The translations under genes and the position numbers were made by a program. A DNA stretch of 64,000 nt from JACKHO01 sp041398745 (GTDB lineage Bacteria > Planctomycetota > Planctomycetia > Planctomycetales > Planctomycetaceae), in contig JAWKUB010000004.1 of assembly GCA_041398745.1 (NCBI GenBank), positions 833,974-897,973 of the forward strand, in the 5' to 3' direction. This document shows positions 54,163 to 62,998 of the stretch, in pieces. The notes under the pieces are model-generated. The model did no database searches, was not told where the DNA came from, and saw only the letters and a list, made by a program, of their open reading frames with translations. Each line of letters opens with the position of its first letter. Within the stretch, counting starts at the first letter, position 1.

Positions 54163-54241
54163 ACCAACGGTAAATTGCTATTCTACGTCACACAAACTGA
54201 ACCCGACTGGACATTGTTCCGTCTTCAGGAAGATTTCATTT

Positions 54242-55483
54242 ATGCACCAGAGCTTGATTTGCAGTGCGACCGGAGAGTCGTTCGCCATCGACCAACTCCA
54301 GAACCTCGGGCGAACCGGTAAGCCGCTCCTGGCCGAATACGATTTGGCGGCGATAAAGCCCGGTTTTCAACCCGACCTTGTGCGAGCACGTGACGCCCGT
54401 TCGATGTGGAAGTTCTGGGAAGTCATGCCAGTCGACAGGATGAGCGACGCTGTGTCGCTCGGGGAAGGGCTCACGCCACTCATCCCTTGCGAGCGGCGAG
54501 GCCCTTTTGCCAAGTATGAAAACCTGTTCATCAAGGATGAGTCCACCAACCCCACGGGCAGCTTCAAAGCCCGCGGCATGTCGGCTGCGGTCACGCGGGC
54601 CAAGGCACTCGGGGCAAAAGTCGTGGCCCTGCCATCAGCGGGCAACGCTGCCGGAGCTGCAGCTCACTACGCCGCGAACGCCGGACTGCAATGTTTTCTG
54701 TTCATGCCGGAGGACACGCCGCCCGCCAACATCATTGAATCGGTGTTTGCAGGGGCGAATGTATTCCTGGTCAACGGCCTCATCAGCGACTGTGGGAAGC
54801 TCGTGAAGCAAGGTTGCGAACGCTTTGGCTGGTTTGATCTTTCAACGCTGAAAGAGCCATTCCGTGTCGAAGGGAAGAAAACCATGGGATACGAACTCCC
54901 GTTTGACCTGGAGCGGGCCCCTGGAGGCCATGGATTCCGATTGCCCGATGTCATTTTCTATCCCACCGGCGGCGGGACCGGCCTGATTGGAATGTGGAAA
55001 GCCTTCGCCGAAATGGAGCAACTTGGCTGGATTGGCTCGGAACGGCCCAAAATGGTTTCGGTGCAGGCCGAAGGCTGTGCACCAGTCGTCAAAGCCTACG
55101 AGTCTGGTGCCGACCATGCCACCATGTTTCCCAACGCACACACGGTTGCTTCTGGTCTCCGGGTCCCTGCCGCTGTGGGGGATTTCCTTATGCTCAATGC
55201 CATTCGCGAGAGCGGCGGTACGGCTATTTCTGTCTCTGACGACGAACTCATGTCCGGAGCGAGCGAAATTTGCCGTCACCAGGGTGTTTGTGCCTGCCCG
55301 GAAGGTGGAGCCGTGTGGAAAGCCTGCGAGAAGCTACTCGCATCGGGATGGCTCGATCCTGCAAGTCGAATCGTCCTCTTCAACACAGGGACGGGTCTAA
55401 AGTACAATCATTTGTTGAAGGTGGGTGATCTGCCTGTGCTTGATCACAACAATCCAAACTGCCTCGACCAAATTGTTTCGTAG
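54242..55483 (+). CDS. thrC: Threonine synthase
   Basis: The enzyme makes threonine from O-phosphohomoserine using pyridoxal phosphate. The start at 54242 (MHQSLICSATGESF) is chosen because GGAAG precedes it and the upstream frame adds 115 unrelated residues. The 413-residue protein has the PLP lysine in NPTGSFKARG (Lys109), LPSAGNAAGAAAHYA, MPEDTPPANIIE and the phosphate-binding PTGGGTGLIGMW. It belongs to the ~400-residue type common in bacteria, with an N-terminal zinc-less version of the CxxC region. The CcsA/HemX-like gene follows 18 bases later. Confidence 0.93.
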   Translation: MHQSLICSATGESFAIDQLQNLGRTGKPLLAEYDLAAIKPGFQPDLVRARDARSMWKFWEVMPVDRMSDAVSLGEGLTPLIPCERRGPFAKYENLFIKDESTNPTGSFKARGMSAAVTRAKALGAKVVALPSAGNAAGAAAHYAANAGLQCFLFMPEDTPPANIIESVFAGANVFLVNGLISDCGKLVKQGCERFGWFDLSTLKEPFRVEGKKTMGYELPFDLERAPGGHGFRLPDVIFYPTGGGTGLIGMWKAFAEMEQLGWIGSERPKMVSVQAEGCAPVVKAYESGADHATMFPNAHTVASGLRVPAAVGDFLMLNAIRESGGTAISVSDDELMSGASEICRHQGVCACPEGGAVWKACEKLLASGWLDPASRIVLFNTGTGLKYNHLLKVGDLPVLDHNNPNCLDQIVS

Positions 55484-55501
55484 TTACTGAAAAACTGACA
55501 C

Positions 55502-56335
55502 ATGCATTGGGACAAAGTCTCAGTTCTCTGCTTTTTCGCCAGCTTCACGATTGCGTTGCTGCTGGAACTCTCGCAGTTCCTGTACAAGACGCGGGTGACG
55601 CGACTGGGCGCCATTGGCTTCACGGCGGCTGGTGCCATTGCGCAAACGATTTACTTGACCGTCCGCAGTCAGCAGCACGACCTGCCACCGTTGCTCGGTT
55701 CGTCACATGACTGGCTCCTCGTGCTGGCATGGCTGACCGCGGTCGCACTCATTGGGGTGCAGATATGGAACCTCGAAGTCTCACTGGGAGTGTTCCTGCT
55801 GCCAGTGGTACTCGTGCTGGTTGGGGCGGCTCGGTTTGTCAGCGAAGTACCGAATCCCCGCATTGGAACACTCCGGCACTGGGGCATGTTTCATGCGTCC
55901 TTGTGGGTACTCGGAATCGGTGGCGTGACCCTGGCGCTCATTGCGAGTTTGATGTATTTGGTGCAGCATCGCCGCTTGCGCAGTAAGCAGACGGAGTCAC
56001 CCGGACTGCATTTGTTCAGTCTCGAACAACTCAGCCGCATAAACTGGTGGCTGATTATTCTCTCCGTTCCGCTGCTGACACTCGGAATGGCCAGTGGCCT
56101 GTGGATGACGTATCTCGCCCGCGACTCTGAACATCCTGTGAATTTGGCCAGCCTGGAATTCGTCGCCAACGCCCTGATGTGGCTGATGATGGCCGTTTTG
56201 TGCGGCTGGATGATTTCCTCTCACAAGGCCGCGGGCAAACTGGTCGCCTGGCGAACCGTATTCGCCTGTGGCTTTCTTCTAATTGTCATGCTCGTTATCC
56301 GCCTGTTGAATTCCGGCAGCATTCACGGCACGTAG
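55502..56335 (+). CDS. CcsA/HemX-like cytochrome c assembly membrane protein
   Basis: The 277-residue protein has eight hydrophobic helices. The conserved WGMFHASLWVLGIGGVTLAL segment is followed by SLMYLVQHRRLRSK, as in HemX/CcsA proteins, which handle heme in cytochrome c biogenesis or modulate HemA. The tryptophan-rich WWD loop of full CcsA is not obvious, so HemX-like is the better label. Several c-type cytochrome-domain proteins elsewhere in the window would need such a machinery. It follows thrC closely but has no functional link to it. Confidence 0.8.
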   Translation: MHWDKVSVLCFFASFTIALLLELSQFLYKTRVTRLGAIGFTAAGAIAQTIYLTVRSQQHDLPPLLGSSHDWLLVLAWLTAVALIGVQIWNLEVSLGVFLLPVVLVLVGAARFVSEVPNPRIGTLRHWGMFHASLWVLGIGGVTLALIASLMYLVQHRRLRSKQTESPGLHLFSLEQLSRINWWLIILSVPLLTLGMASGLWMTYLARDSEHPVNLASLEFVANALMWLMMAVLCGWMISSHKAAGKLVAWRTVFACGFLLIVMLVIRLLNSGSIHGT

Positions 56336-56387
56336 TGGTGACAGGTTGTTTCAAAACCTGCCAGCCTACGATGCATATTCAGTGAAA

Positions 56388-56414
56388 GCACAGACAGGAA
56401 TGTCCGTGCCACCG
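56388..56414 (-). repeat. Interspersed palindromic repeat, copy 3
   Basis: Here the family lies on the minus strand: arms TGTCCGTG (56401-56408) and CACAGACA (56389-56396) with one mismatch in eight, loop complementary to TTCC, then CCACC. It sits between the convergent ends of the CcsA-like and PSCyt/PSD genes. Confidence 0.8.
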
Positions 56415-56430
56415 GGTTTTGAAACTGCCT

Positions 56431-59220
56431 CTACTGCACGAACAGAAACTCGTTCGAGTTGAGCATCGCGCGGGCAAATTGCTTGAGGCTGGTGGTTCGA
56501 ATGAATTCGGTGGCTGCCTGGACCTCGTCCGCGGAAGCGGCTCGGCCGTAACAGAGTTGATATGCCAGGGCGATTTGACTTCCCGTATCTGGCCCCCCCT
56601 GCTCCGTCAGTCGCTCGGCGAAAATGTCTGCCTGTTGCTGCACGAATGCGCTATTCAACAGATTCAACGCCTGCAGCGGCGTTGTCGACCGACTGCGAAC
56701 GGGAGCGACTTGATTTCCATCAGGACAATCGAACAGGCCGAACACGGCATCCTGCTCCTGGCGGACTTTGGTCATGTAAATCATGCGGCGCCAGTCTTCG
56801 GGACCGAAACTGGTCTTGGGATGAAAATGCCGCACGTTTTCGAGTTCCACTTCAAACGCACTGAATCCCGGACCGCCGCGACGTTTATCTAATACGCCGG
56901 ACGCCTCCAGAATACTGTCCCGAATGGCTTCCGCTTCCAGGCGACGAGGAGCGAATCGCCACAGCAGTCGGTTGGATGCATCTACCTGCAGCGCCTGCTG
57001 CTGCGGGCGATTGGACTGCTGCCACGTGTTCGACAACAGGATTTCTCGATGAATGTGCTTCAGCGACCAGTTGTTGGCAATGAGGTCTCCAGCAAGCCAG
57101 TCCAGGAGTTCAGGATGCGAAGGTGGCGTGCCATTGTGACCAAAGTCGCTAGGCGTATCGACAATTCCCGTCCCGAAGTGGAACTGCCATAACCGGTTCA
57201 CTATGACGCGTGCCGTCAGTGGATTTTCGGGATCGGCAATCCAGTTGGCGAACGCAATACGCCGCTGTTGTTCGGGAGTGGCATTCGTCAGTTCCAGTCC
57301 GCCGAAGAACTCAATGGAATTTGGCGAAACTTCCTCACGTTTGGCCATTGGGTCGCCGCGAAACAGGCGATGACTTACCCCCGGTTGTTTGAATGTGCCC
57401 GCGTAGGCCATGGGCGGAGCAGCCAACTCATTGCGTTTCTGTTGCAAGGACTGCAATGTCGCGAACAGTTCTCTGCCTGCCGCGGCTTCCTTCGGCGGAT
57501 GGCTGTCAAAGTCGTACTCCGGTTCGTCCGGTTTCGCGTTCCCAAACGGCTTTCGATCTTCTGATGATGCCACCTCGTGCTTGTTCCCCGCTGCATCAGT
57601 GATTTCGATACGGTACTTGGTTGCCAGTCGATCTGCGTATCGCCCTTCCCTGTCGCGTCCCCATTCAATTCGGTCAATCTTGGCGACCGTGGGGAGTTCA
57701 ATTTCTACCCAGCCAGCGCCCGCTTCGTTCGATATCCAGCTGTGACTGTTTCCAAACTTGCCATCGTTAATGTGTTCCAGCTTGTGGATTTCATATCCCG
57801 GCAATGACGACGAACAGCGGGCTTTTCCTCCCTGACCCTGAAGTCCGACCTGCTGTGAACCGGCAAACAGAACCAGTTCATCGAGGCATGGCTGCGACGC
57901 ATTGGTGGCCAGAATGGTGAACCGTACGACTTTCGCTTCGACGGCGTCAAACTCCTCGATGTTGTGCAGTGCGTTGACCGCCGGACGTAGGACCTTGCCT
58001 TCTGGACTTTGCGGTAGGAATGGCAGAAGTTCCTTCCGCAACTGTGTGATTTCCTGATCGATTCGGGCAATTTCTGCAGTGTGTTTTTCTGTTTGTGGCA
58101 AAGCCCGATCACCATGTTCTACCCCAGCAAACACCGCCTGCATGGAGTAGAAGTCGGTCTGCGTAATGGGATCGAATTTGTGATTGTGACACCGTGCGCA
58201 ACCAACCGTCAGCCCGAGGAACGCCGTGCCAGTTGTGTTCAGCAGGTCCGTTAATTCATCCTGCCGCTGCATGAGTGTGAGATTAATGTCTGGGCTTTTG
58301 ACGATGTCATGCGGCCCGGCGACGAGAAATCCCGTGGCAATGGGGGCGTCCAATGCGTCTCCGGCGATTTGTTGTTTGATGAAATCGTCGTATGGCAAGT
58401 CGGTGTTGAAGGCGTCAATGACCCAGTCCCGGTAGCGCCAGGCGTTGGGACGTTCGCGGTTCGTTTCGAATCCGTGAGTTTCACCAAAGCGAATCAAATC
58501 GAGCCAGTGCCGGGCCCAGCGTTCGCCGTAATGGGGAGAGGCCAAGACGTCGTCGACAAGCTTTGGCCAGGCGTCGGGACTGTCATCATGGACGAATTCG
58601 TCCACTTCAGCCGGTGACGGAGGGAAGCCCAGCATGACCAAATACAACCTTCGGATGAGTGTGCGCCGGTCGGCTCGCTGTGAGGGGGACAATCCGTTCT
58701 GTTTCAGTTTGTCTTGGATGAACGCATCAATGGGGGAAATGTCGTCCACGCCGACGAGCGGCGGCTCGGGATGTGACAATGGCTGAAACGACCAGTGTGT
58801 GTCACGTGCGTTACCTGCTGCCACGACCGCAGCCGGGATTTCGCCCCCCCGCTCAATCCACGTTTTGACGAGCTCCAGCTCCGCTGCGGTGAGTTGTTCC
58901 CCTTTACCTTCAGGGGGCATCACCAGGTCTTCTTCCTCGCCCGACAGCACTCGGAACAGGAAACTCTCCTGCGGCTTTCCAGGCACCACAGCTGGCTCAC
59001 CCCAGTCTCCGCCTTTGTGCAGTGATTTCTCTTGGTCGAGTCGCAGGCCGCTTTCTTGCTTTTCACCCCCGTGACAATGCAGACACTTTTCAGCGAAGAG
59101 GGCATACACCTTGTCGCCGGGACTCGCCTCTTCCGCTGCAGCAATGGAGGCAAATGCGAGGATGAACAGGACGAGAAGGCGAGTGGCTGACGCAACACGA
59201 ATCATGGCGGGGCCGTTCAC
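56431..59220 (-). CDS. PSCyt1/DUF1549/DUF1553 (PSD1) planctomycete cytochrome protein
   Basis: The 929-residue exported protein has a signal peptide (residues 11-29) and an N-terminal c-type heme motif CLHCH (46-50) in PSCyt1. DUF1549 follows from about 165 (PIDAFIQDKLKQNGLSPSQR, RLYLVMLGFPPSPAEVDEF). A second motif, CARCHNHKFDPITQTDFYSM, lies near residue 340. A discoidin-like carbohydrate-binding segment is seen at about 430-560 (CLDELVLFAGSQQVG, GWVEIELPTVAKIDRIEWG). DUF1553 (NRLWQFHFGTGIVDTPSDFG, about 660-905) ends it. Family members are abundant in Planctomycetota and are thought to act in the periplasm on polymers; no activity is proven. A DUF1501 partner is absent here. Confidence 0.95.
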   Translation of the reverse strand: MNGPAMIRVASATRLLVLFILAFASIAAAEEASPGDKVYALFAEKCLHCHGGEKQESGLRLDQEKSLHKGGDWGEPAVVPGKPQESFLFRVLSGEEEDLVMPPEGKGEQLTAAELELVKTWIERGGEIPAAVVAAGNARDTHWSFQPLSHPEPPLVGVDDISPIDAFIQDKLKQNGLSPSQRADRRTLIRRLYLVMLGFPPSPAEVDEFVHDDSPDAWPKLVDDVLASPHYGERWARHWLDLIRFGETHGFETNRERPNAWRYRDWVIDAFNTDLPYDDFIKQQIAGDALDAPIATGFLVAGPHDIVKSPDINLTLMQRQDELTDLLNTTGTAFLGLTVGCARCHNHKFDPITQTDFYSMQAVFAGVEHGDRALPQTEKHTAEIARIDQEITQLRKELLPFLPQSPEGKVLRPAVNALHNIEEFDAVEAKVVRFTILATNASQPCLDELVLFAGSQQVGLQGQGGKARCSSSLPGYEIHKLEHINDGKFGNSHSWISNEAGAGWVEIELPTVAKIDRIEWGRDREGRYADRLATKYRIEITDAAGNKHEVASSEDRKPFGNAKPDEPEYDFDSHPPKEAAAGRELFATLQSLQQKRNELAAPPMAYAGTFKQPGVSHRLFRGDPMAKREEVSPNSIEFFGGLELTNATPEQQRRIAFANWIADPENPLTARVIVNRLWQFHFGTGIVDTPSDFGHNGTPPSHPELLDWLAGDLIANNWSLKHIHREILLSNTWQQSNRPQQQALQVDASNRLLWRFAPRRLEAEAIRDSILEASGVLDKRRGGPGFSAFEVELENVRHFHPKTSFGPEDWRRMIYMTKVRQEQDAVFGLFDCPDGNQVAPVRSRSTTPLQALNLLNSAFVQQQADIFAERLTEQGGPDTGSQIALAYQLCYGRAASADEVQAATEFIRTTSLKQFARAMLNSNEFLFVQ

Positions 59221-59351
59221 GAGATAACGGAAATCTGGGCGGGAGTCACCGCCGACACCAAGTTCCGGACGACGGAAAACCTCTGCACAGGATACCGCAA
59301 CGCATCAATGAGTTGCTACCTGACTTGCGTTCTCAGTATGAGTTTCGCCCA

Positions 59352-59491
59352 GTAGGCCGGACCGCAGGCCGCTTGGGAACCGCCGGAACTGCGCAAACTG
59401 CAACCTTATATTTCGAAGGCCGCCATTTGATTTACGTACTGTGTGCGACCGAAGTTCCGGCAACACGTGCGTTTGCTCCGGTCCGGCCTAC
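59352..59491. repeat. MITE-like element with nested inverted repeats
   Basis: This 140-bp element has perfect 13-bp outer inverted repeats (GTAGGCCGGACCG at 59352-59364 and its complement at 59479-59491). Perfect 9-bp inner ones lie at 59382-59390 (GCCGGAACT) and 59453-59461. It fills most of the spacer between the PSCyt/PSD gene start and the lipoprotein gene. No open frame lies in it. Confidence 0.65.
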
Positions 59492-59498
59492 GGCGTTT

Positions 59499-59978
59499 TC
59501 AGAAGGCCGGAGTGGGAGGAATCGAGCCCATGTACGGCGAGGGCTGAGGAGCCGCCATGTTGTAGTAGGGAGGCTGCCCACCCATTTGCGGGTATGCCTG
59601 CGGATAAGCAGGATATCCGGGGGGAATCATTGTTCCACGGTTGGGCAACAACGGTCCAGGTGGAACCGCTGGAGGCACGGCGACGCCATTGGGATGCGTC
59701 TGAACTCTCAGCCACGACACGTATCCGCGACTCTTCGCCAGTTGTTGTTCCGAGCGTTGCCAGCCAAATTCACGTGGCCGGAACTCCGCATCGGGGCCGA
59801 CGTTATTGTCGGGGAAGGGATCCTGAATTTGATAGTCTCGCCGCGTAACTTCAGAGTTCTGCACTCCCCAAAATGGGTAACGGGTTGTCCACGGACATCC
59901 GCTCAATGTGAGGACAAGTACGGCATAGACGCAAACTGCGACCGTCCGGGAGAACAAATTACGAGGCTTGGCGTTCAT
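59499..59978 (-). CDS. Proline-rich putative lipoprotein
   Basis: The start is set at MNAKPRNLFSRTVAVCVYAV. It leads to a signal peptide with a lipobox LTLSGC, giving lipidation at Cys28. The longer frame (to 60035) puts extra basic residues before it. The mature part of about 130 residues has an N-terminal soluble segment and a C-terminal region rich in Pro, Gly and Tyr (PPGYPAYPQAYPQMGGQPPY). Such regions are common in planctomycete surface lipoproteins; I know no named family. It follows hisA by 69 bases on the same strand. Confidence 0.7.
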   Translation of the reverse strand: MNAKPRNLFSRTVAVCVYAVLVLTLSGCPWTTRYPFWGVQNSEVTRRDYQIQDPFPDNNVGPDAEFRPREFGWQRSEQQLAKSRGYVSWLRVQTHPNGVAVPPAVPPGPLLPNRGTMIPPGYPAYPQAYPQMGGQPPYYNMAAPQPSPYMGSIPPTPAF

Positions 59979-60047
59979 CTTGTGCGATTTAACACACAAC
60001 CGGCAAACACTGCCAGACGAGTTTTGCCGGGGCAAATCGCCATTGAC

Positions 60048-60797
60048 CTATTGCTTCGCAGCTTTCACGGCCTCGACGGCTTCAGCGACGGTCAAAGTCC
60101 CCTCGTACAGGGCCCGTCCGGTAATGGCCCCCACGAGGTTTGGCTGTCCCACCGAGGCCTCAGCCAGCCGTGTGATGTCTGCTACGGTCGTCACGCCGCC
60201 AGAAGCAATGACTGGCAGCCCCAATGCCGCGAGGGCCAACATGTCCTGAATTGTTGCTTCGTCAATCCCCTGCATCATGCCGTCGTTGGCAATGTTCGTG
60301 TAAATGACGGCGCCGAGTGGAAGTCCGACATACTGCTTGGCCAGTTCGATGGCGGAGGTCTTGGAAACGTCGAGCCACCCTTCGGTGGCGACCATGGAAT
60401 CGCGGGCGTCGAGTCCGAGTGCCACGCGGTTCGGGTAACGATTCACGACTTCGGAGAACCACTCCGGCTGCTTCAGGGCCTGCGTTCCGATGATAACCCG
60501 ATCAACCCCGCATTCTTCGAGCAGCAGTTTCACAGTGTCGTCGTTCCGAATTCCGCCCCCCACCTGAATGGGAACGGACAATGCTGCCGCGATGCCACGA
60601 ATGGCGTCGAGGTTGACGGGCTTTCCAGCCTTGGCCCCGTCCAAATCGACAATATGAATGCGGTCACCGCCGGAGGCTTCCCATTTCTGGGCCATGGCGA
60701 TGGGATCATCACCGAAAACGGTTTCCTGACCGTAGTCTCCCTGGCGCAGTCGCACGCACTGGCCGCCCCGAATGTCAATTGCTGGAAGGATTTGCAT
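60048..60797 (-). CDS. hisA: Phosphoribosylformimino-5-aminoimidazole carboxamide ribotide isomerase
   Basis: HisA catalyses the Amadori rearrangement of ProFAR in histidine synthesis. The 249-residue (beta/alpha)8 barrel has the catalytic Asp8 (LPAIDIRGGQCVRL) and the second Asp in VALGLDARD (about residue 130). The phosphate loops are PIQVGGGIRNDDTVK and VIASGGVTTVADI. No other his gene is near, a scattered arrangement common in planctomycetes. It is divergent from lepA. Confidence 0.96.
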   Translation of the reverse strand: MQILPAIDIRGGQCVRLRQGDYGQETVFGDDPIAMAQKWEASGGDRIHIVDLDGAKAGKPVNLDAIRGIAAALSVPIQVGGGIRNDDTVKLLLEECGVDRVIIGTQALKQPEWFSEVVNRYPNRVALGLDARDSMVATEGWLDVSKTSAIELAKQYVGLPLGAVIYTNIANDGMMQGIDEATIQDMLALAALGLPVIASGGVTTVADITRLAEASVGQPNLVGAITGRALYEGTLTVAEAVEAVKAAKQ

Positions 60798-61109
60798 TAA
60801 TGTACCAAGTTTAGTTCGTCTAGTGTTCAGGCCAGAAGATCACGACTTGACCTGTCAGGTGTGTTTTTCTGTTTGGGCAGCAGTCTAAGGGATGTTGCCG
60901 CGGTGGGCGAGTGGCCGAATAATGTGTTCATTCTCGCTGTAGACGCTTTACCCGGACGGACGTTACACTCCGGTGGATCGAGTGAACAACCACCGCATCG
61001 TGAGGGCTTCGGTGCGAATCAAATCACCCCGGTTGAACCTGCTGACGAAGAGCACGCACAAACTTCCTCGACTTTCCCTAAACGGTTGCTGACGCAGAGC
61101 GTACGGAAA
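60798..61109 (+). other. Non-coding divergent spacer between hisA and lepA
   Basis: The 312 bases contain an open extension of the lepA frame with no EF-4 similarity. No gene, RNA or repeat is recognised; promoters for both genes are expected here. Confidence 0.45.
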
Positions 61110-62912
61110 ATGAAACCTGAGTTTATTCGAAACTTTTCGATTATCGCCCACATCGACCACGGCAAAAGTACGCTCAGCGATCAACTCCTGCTGAAAAGCG
61201 GTGCCATCACCCAGCGAGAGTTTCAGGAGCAAATTCTCGACGACCTTGACGTCGAACGCGAACGCGGAATTACTGTGAAGGCCCGGGCCGTCGCTATTGA
61301 AACCCCTTACCAGGGGAACACGTACCAACTGAACTTCATTGACACCCCTGGCCACGTCGATTTTCACTACGAAGTTTCCCGCAGCCTCGCCGCTTGTGAA
61401 GGAGCCTTACTCGTCGTCGATGCTTTTCAGGGCGTGCAGGCTCAAACCGTGGCCAACGCGTACGCCGCCATTGAAGCCGGTCTCGAAATTATTCCGGTCA
61501 TCAACAAAATCGATTTGCCTGTCGTTCGCATCGACGAGGTGAAGGAAGAAATCGAAAACATCATTGGCCTCGACGCCAGCGACGCCCTGCTCGTCAGCGC
61601 GAAAGCTGGTATTGGCATTGAAGAGTGCATCGAAGCCATCATCCAACGGATCCCGGCTCCGAAGGGAGATCCAGACGCTCCCCTTAAAGCCCTCGTCTTC
61701 GACAGCAAGTACGACCACTACCGGGGTGTGATGACGTACATCAGGGTAATGGACGGCACCATTCGAGCCCGTGACAAAATCCGTTTCATGCGGGCGGCCA
61801 CCGTGCACGACGTCATCGAAGTCGGCCAGTTCTGTCCGCACATGACGCAGAAAGACGTTCTCGGCCCAGGTCAGGCGGGTTACGTCGTGACGGGTATCAA
61901 AGTCCTCGGCAACGTCCATGTGGGTGACACCATTACCCAACAGGGGAATCAGGCCAAAGCGGCATTGCCCGGCTATAAGCAGCCCAAGCAAATGGTTTTC
62001 TGCGGGATGTACCCCATCGACGCCACGGACTTCGAGAAGCTTCGCGAAGAACTCGACCGCATGGCCCTCAACGATGCCGCCTTCAGCTTCACCGCTGAAA
62101 CCAGCGACGCCCTCGGCTTCGGATTCCGCTGCGGATTCCTCGGCATGCTGCACATGGAAATCATCCAACAGCGTCTCGAAGATGAAGCCGACGTCGACCT
62201 CATTCAGACGGCTCCCAACGTAACGTACGAGATTGTACGGCGCGGCGGTGAAGTGTTGATGATCGACAATCCCGTCGACGTGCCCGATGCCGGTGAAATT
62301 GAAGAATTCCGTGAGCCCATTGCCAAGGTGAATTTCATCGTACCGGCGTCGAACATTGGCGTCATGATGCAGCTCTGCGAAGACCGCCGCGGAATTTATG
62401 TCGGCACAGAATACCTCGGCACTGACCGCGCTCAGCTCACCTATGAATTGCCACTGTCGGAAATCATTTTCGACATGCACGACAAGCTGAAATCAGCCAC
62501 CAAAGGCTACGGCACCATGGACTATGAAGTCATTGGCTTCCGTCCCGCCGATTTGGTGAAGCTCGACATCCTGGTGAAAGGCACGCTCGTCGAAGCCCTC
62601 GCCACCATTGTCCACCGCAGCATGGCCGACCGTCGTGGTCGCGCCCTGGTGAAGAAGCTGAAGGAAGAAATCCCAAAGCACCAGTTCGAAGTCGCCATCC
62701 AGGCCGCCCTCGGCGCACGCGTCATCGCCCGCGAAACCATTTCCGCCCTGCGCAAAAACGTGACCGCCAAATGCTACGGCGGCGATATTACCCGCAAACG
62801 CAAACTGCTCCAGAAGCAGAAAGAGGGTAAGAAACGCATGAAACAATTCGGCGCCGTCGAAATCCCACAAAAGGCATTTCTGTCCGTGCTTGAAGCGGGC
62901 AAGGATGGCTAA
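61110..62912 (+). CDS. lepA: Elongation factor 4 (LepA)
   Basis: LepA is a ribosome-associated translational GTPase. The start at 61110 (MKPEFIRNFSIIAHID) is fixed by family alignment; upstream in-frame residues are rejected. The 600-residue protein has G1 AHIDHGKST, switch II DTPGHVDF and G4 NKIDLP, then the EF-G-like domains. The LepA-specific C-terminal domain has IQAALGARVIARETISALRK and AKCYGGDITRKRKLLQKQKE. Length and motifs are normal. lepB is not adjacent. Confidence 0.97.
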   Translation: MKPEFIRNFSIIAHIDHGKSTLSDQLLLKSGAITQREFQEQILDDLDVERERGITVKARAVAIETPYQGNTYQLNFIDTPGHVDFHYEVSRSLAACEGALLVVDAFQGVQAQTVANAYAAIEAGLEIIPVINKIDLPVVRIDEVKEEIENIIGLDASDALLVSAKAGIGIEECIEAIIQRIPAPKGDPDAPLKALVFDSKYDHYRGVMTYIRVMDGTIRARDKIRFMRAATVHDVIEVGQFCPHMTQKDVLGPGQAGYVVTGIKVLGNVHVGDTITQQGNQAKAALPGYKQPKQMVFCGMYPIDATDFEKLREELDRMALNDAAFSFTAETSDALGFGFRCGFLGMLHMEIIQQRLEDEADVDLIQTAPNVTYEIVRRGGEVLMIDNPVDVPDAGEIEEFREPIAKVNFIVPASNIGVMMQLCEDRRGIYVGTEYLGTDRAQLTYELPLSEIIFDMHDKLKSATKGYGTMDYEVIGFRPADLVKLDILVKGTLVEALATIVHRSMADRRGRALVKKLKEEIPKHQFEVAIQAALGARVIARETISALRKNVTAKCYGGDITRKRKLLQKQKEGKKRMKQFGAVEIPQKAFLSVLEAGKDG

Positions 62913-62953
62913 CGGCCATTCCTTATAACAGCGGCGCAGACAATCCGCTTGAT

Positions 62954-62978
62954 GGTGGCACAGACATTTCTGTCTGTG
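62954..62978 (+). repeat. Interspersed palindromic repeat, copy 4
   Basis: A GGTGG lead-in precedes a perfect 8-bp stem (CACAGACA at 62959-62966, TGTCTGTG at 62971-62978) around a TTTC loop. It fills the 86-base spacer between the convergent ends of lepA and the integrase. Confidence 0.85.
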
Positions 62979-62998
62979 ATTCCTTGATTCCTTAACCG

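Noticed and set aside
53897..54241. N-terminal extension of threonine synthase by 115 residues
   Set aside because: No family similarity; the ATG at 54242 has a Shine-Dalgarno sequence and the standard N-terminus.
60861..61109. N-terminal extension of LepA
   Set aside because: EF-4 starts at MKPEFIRNFSIIAHID; upstream residues are low-quality and probably leader.
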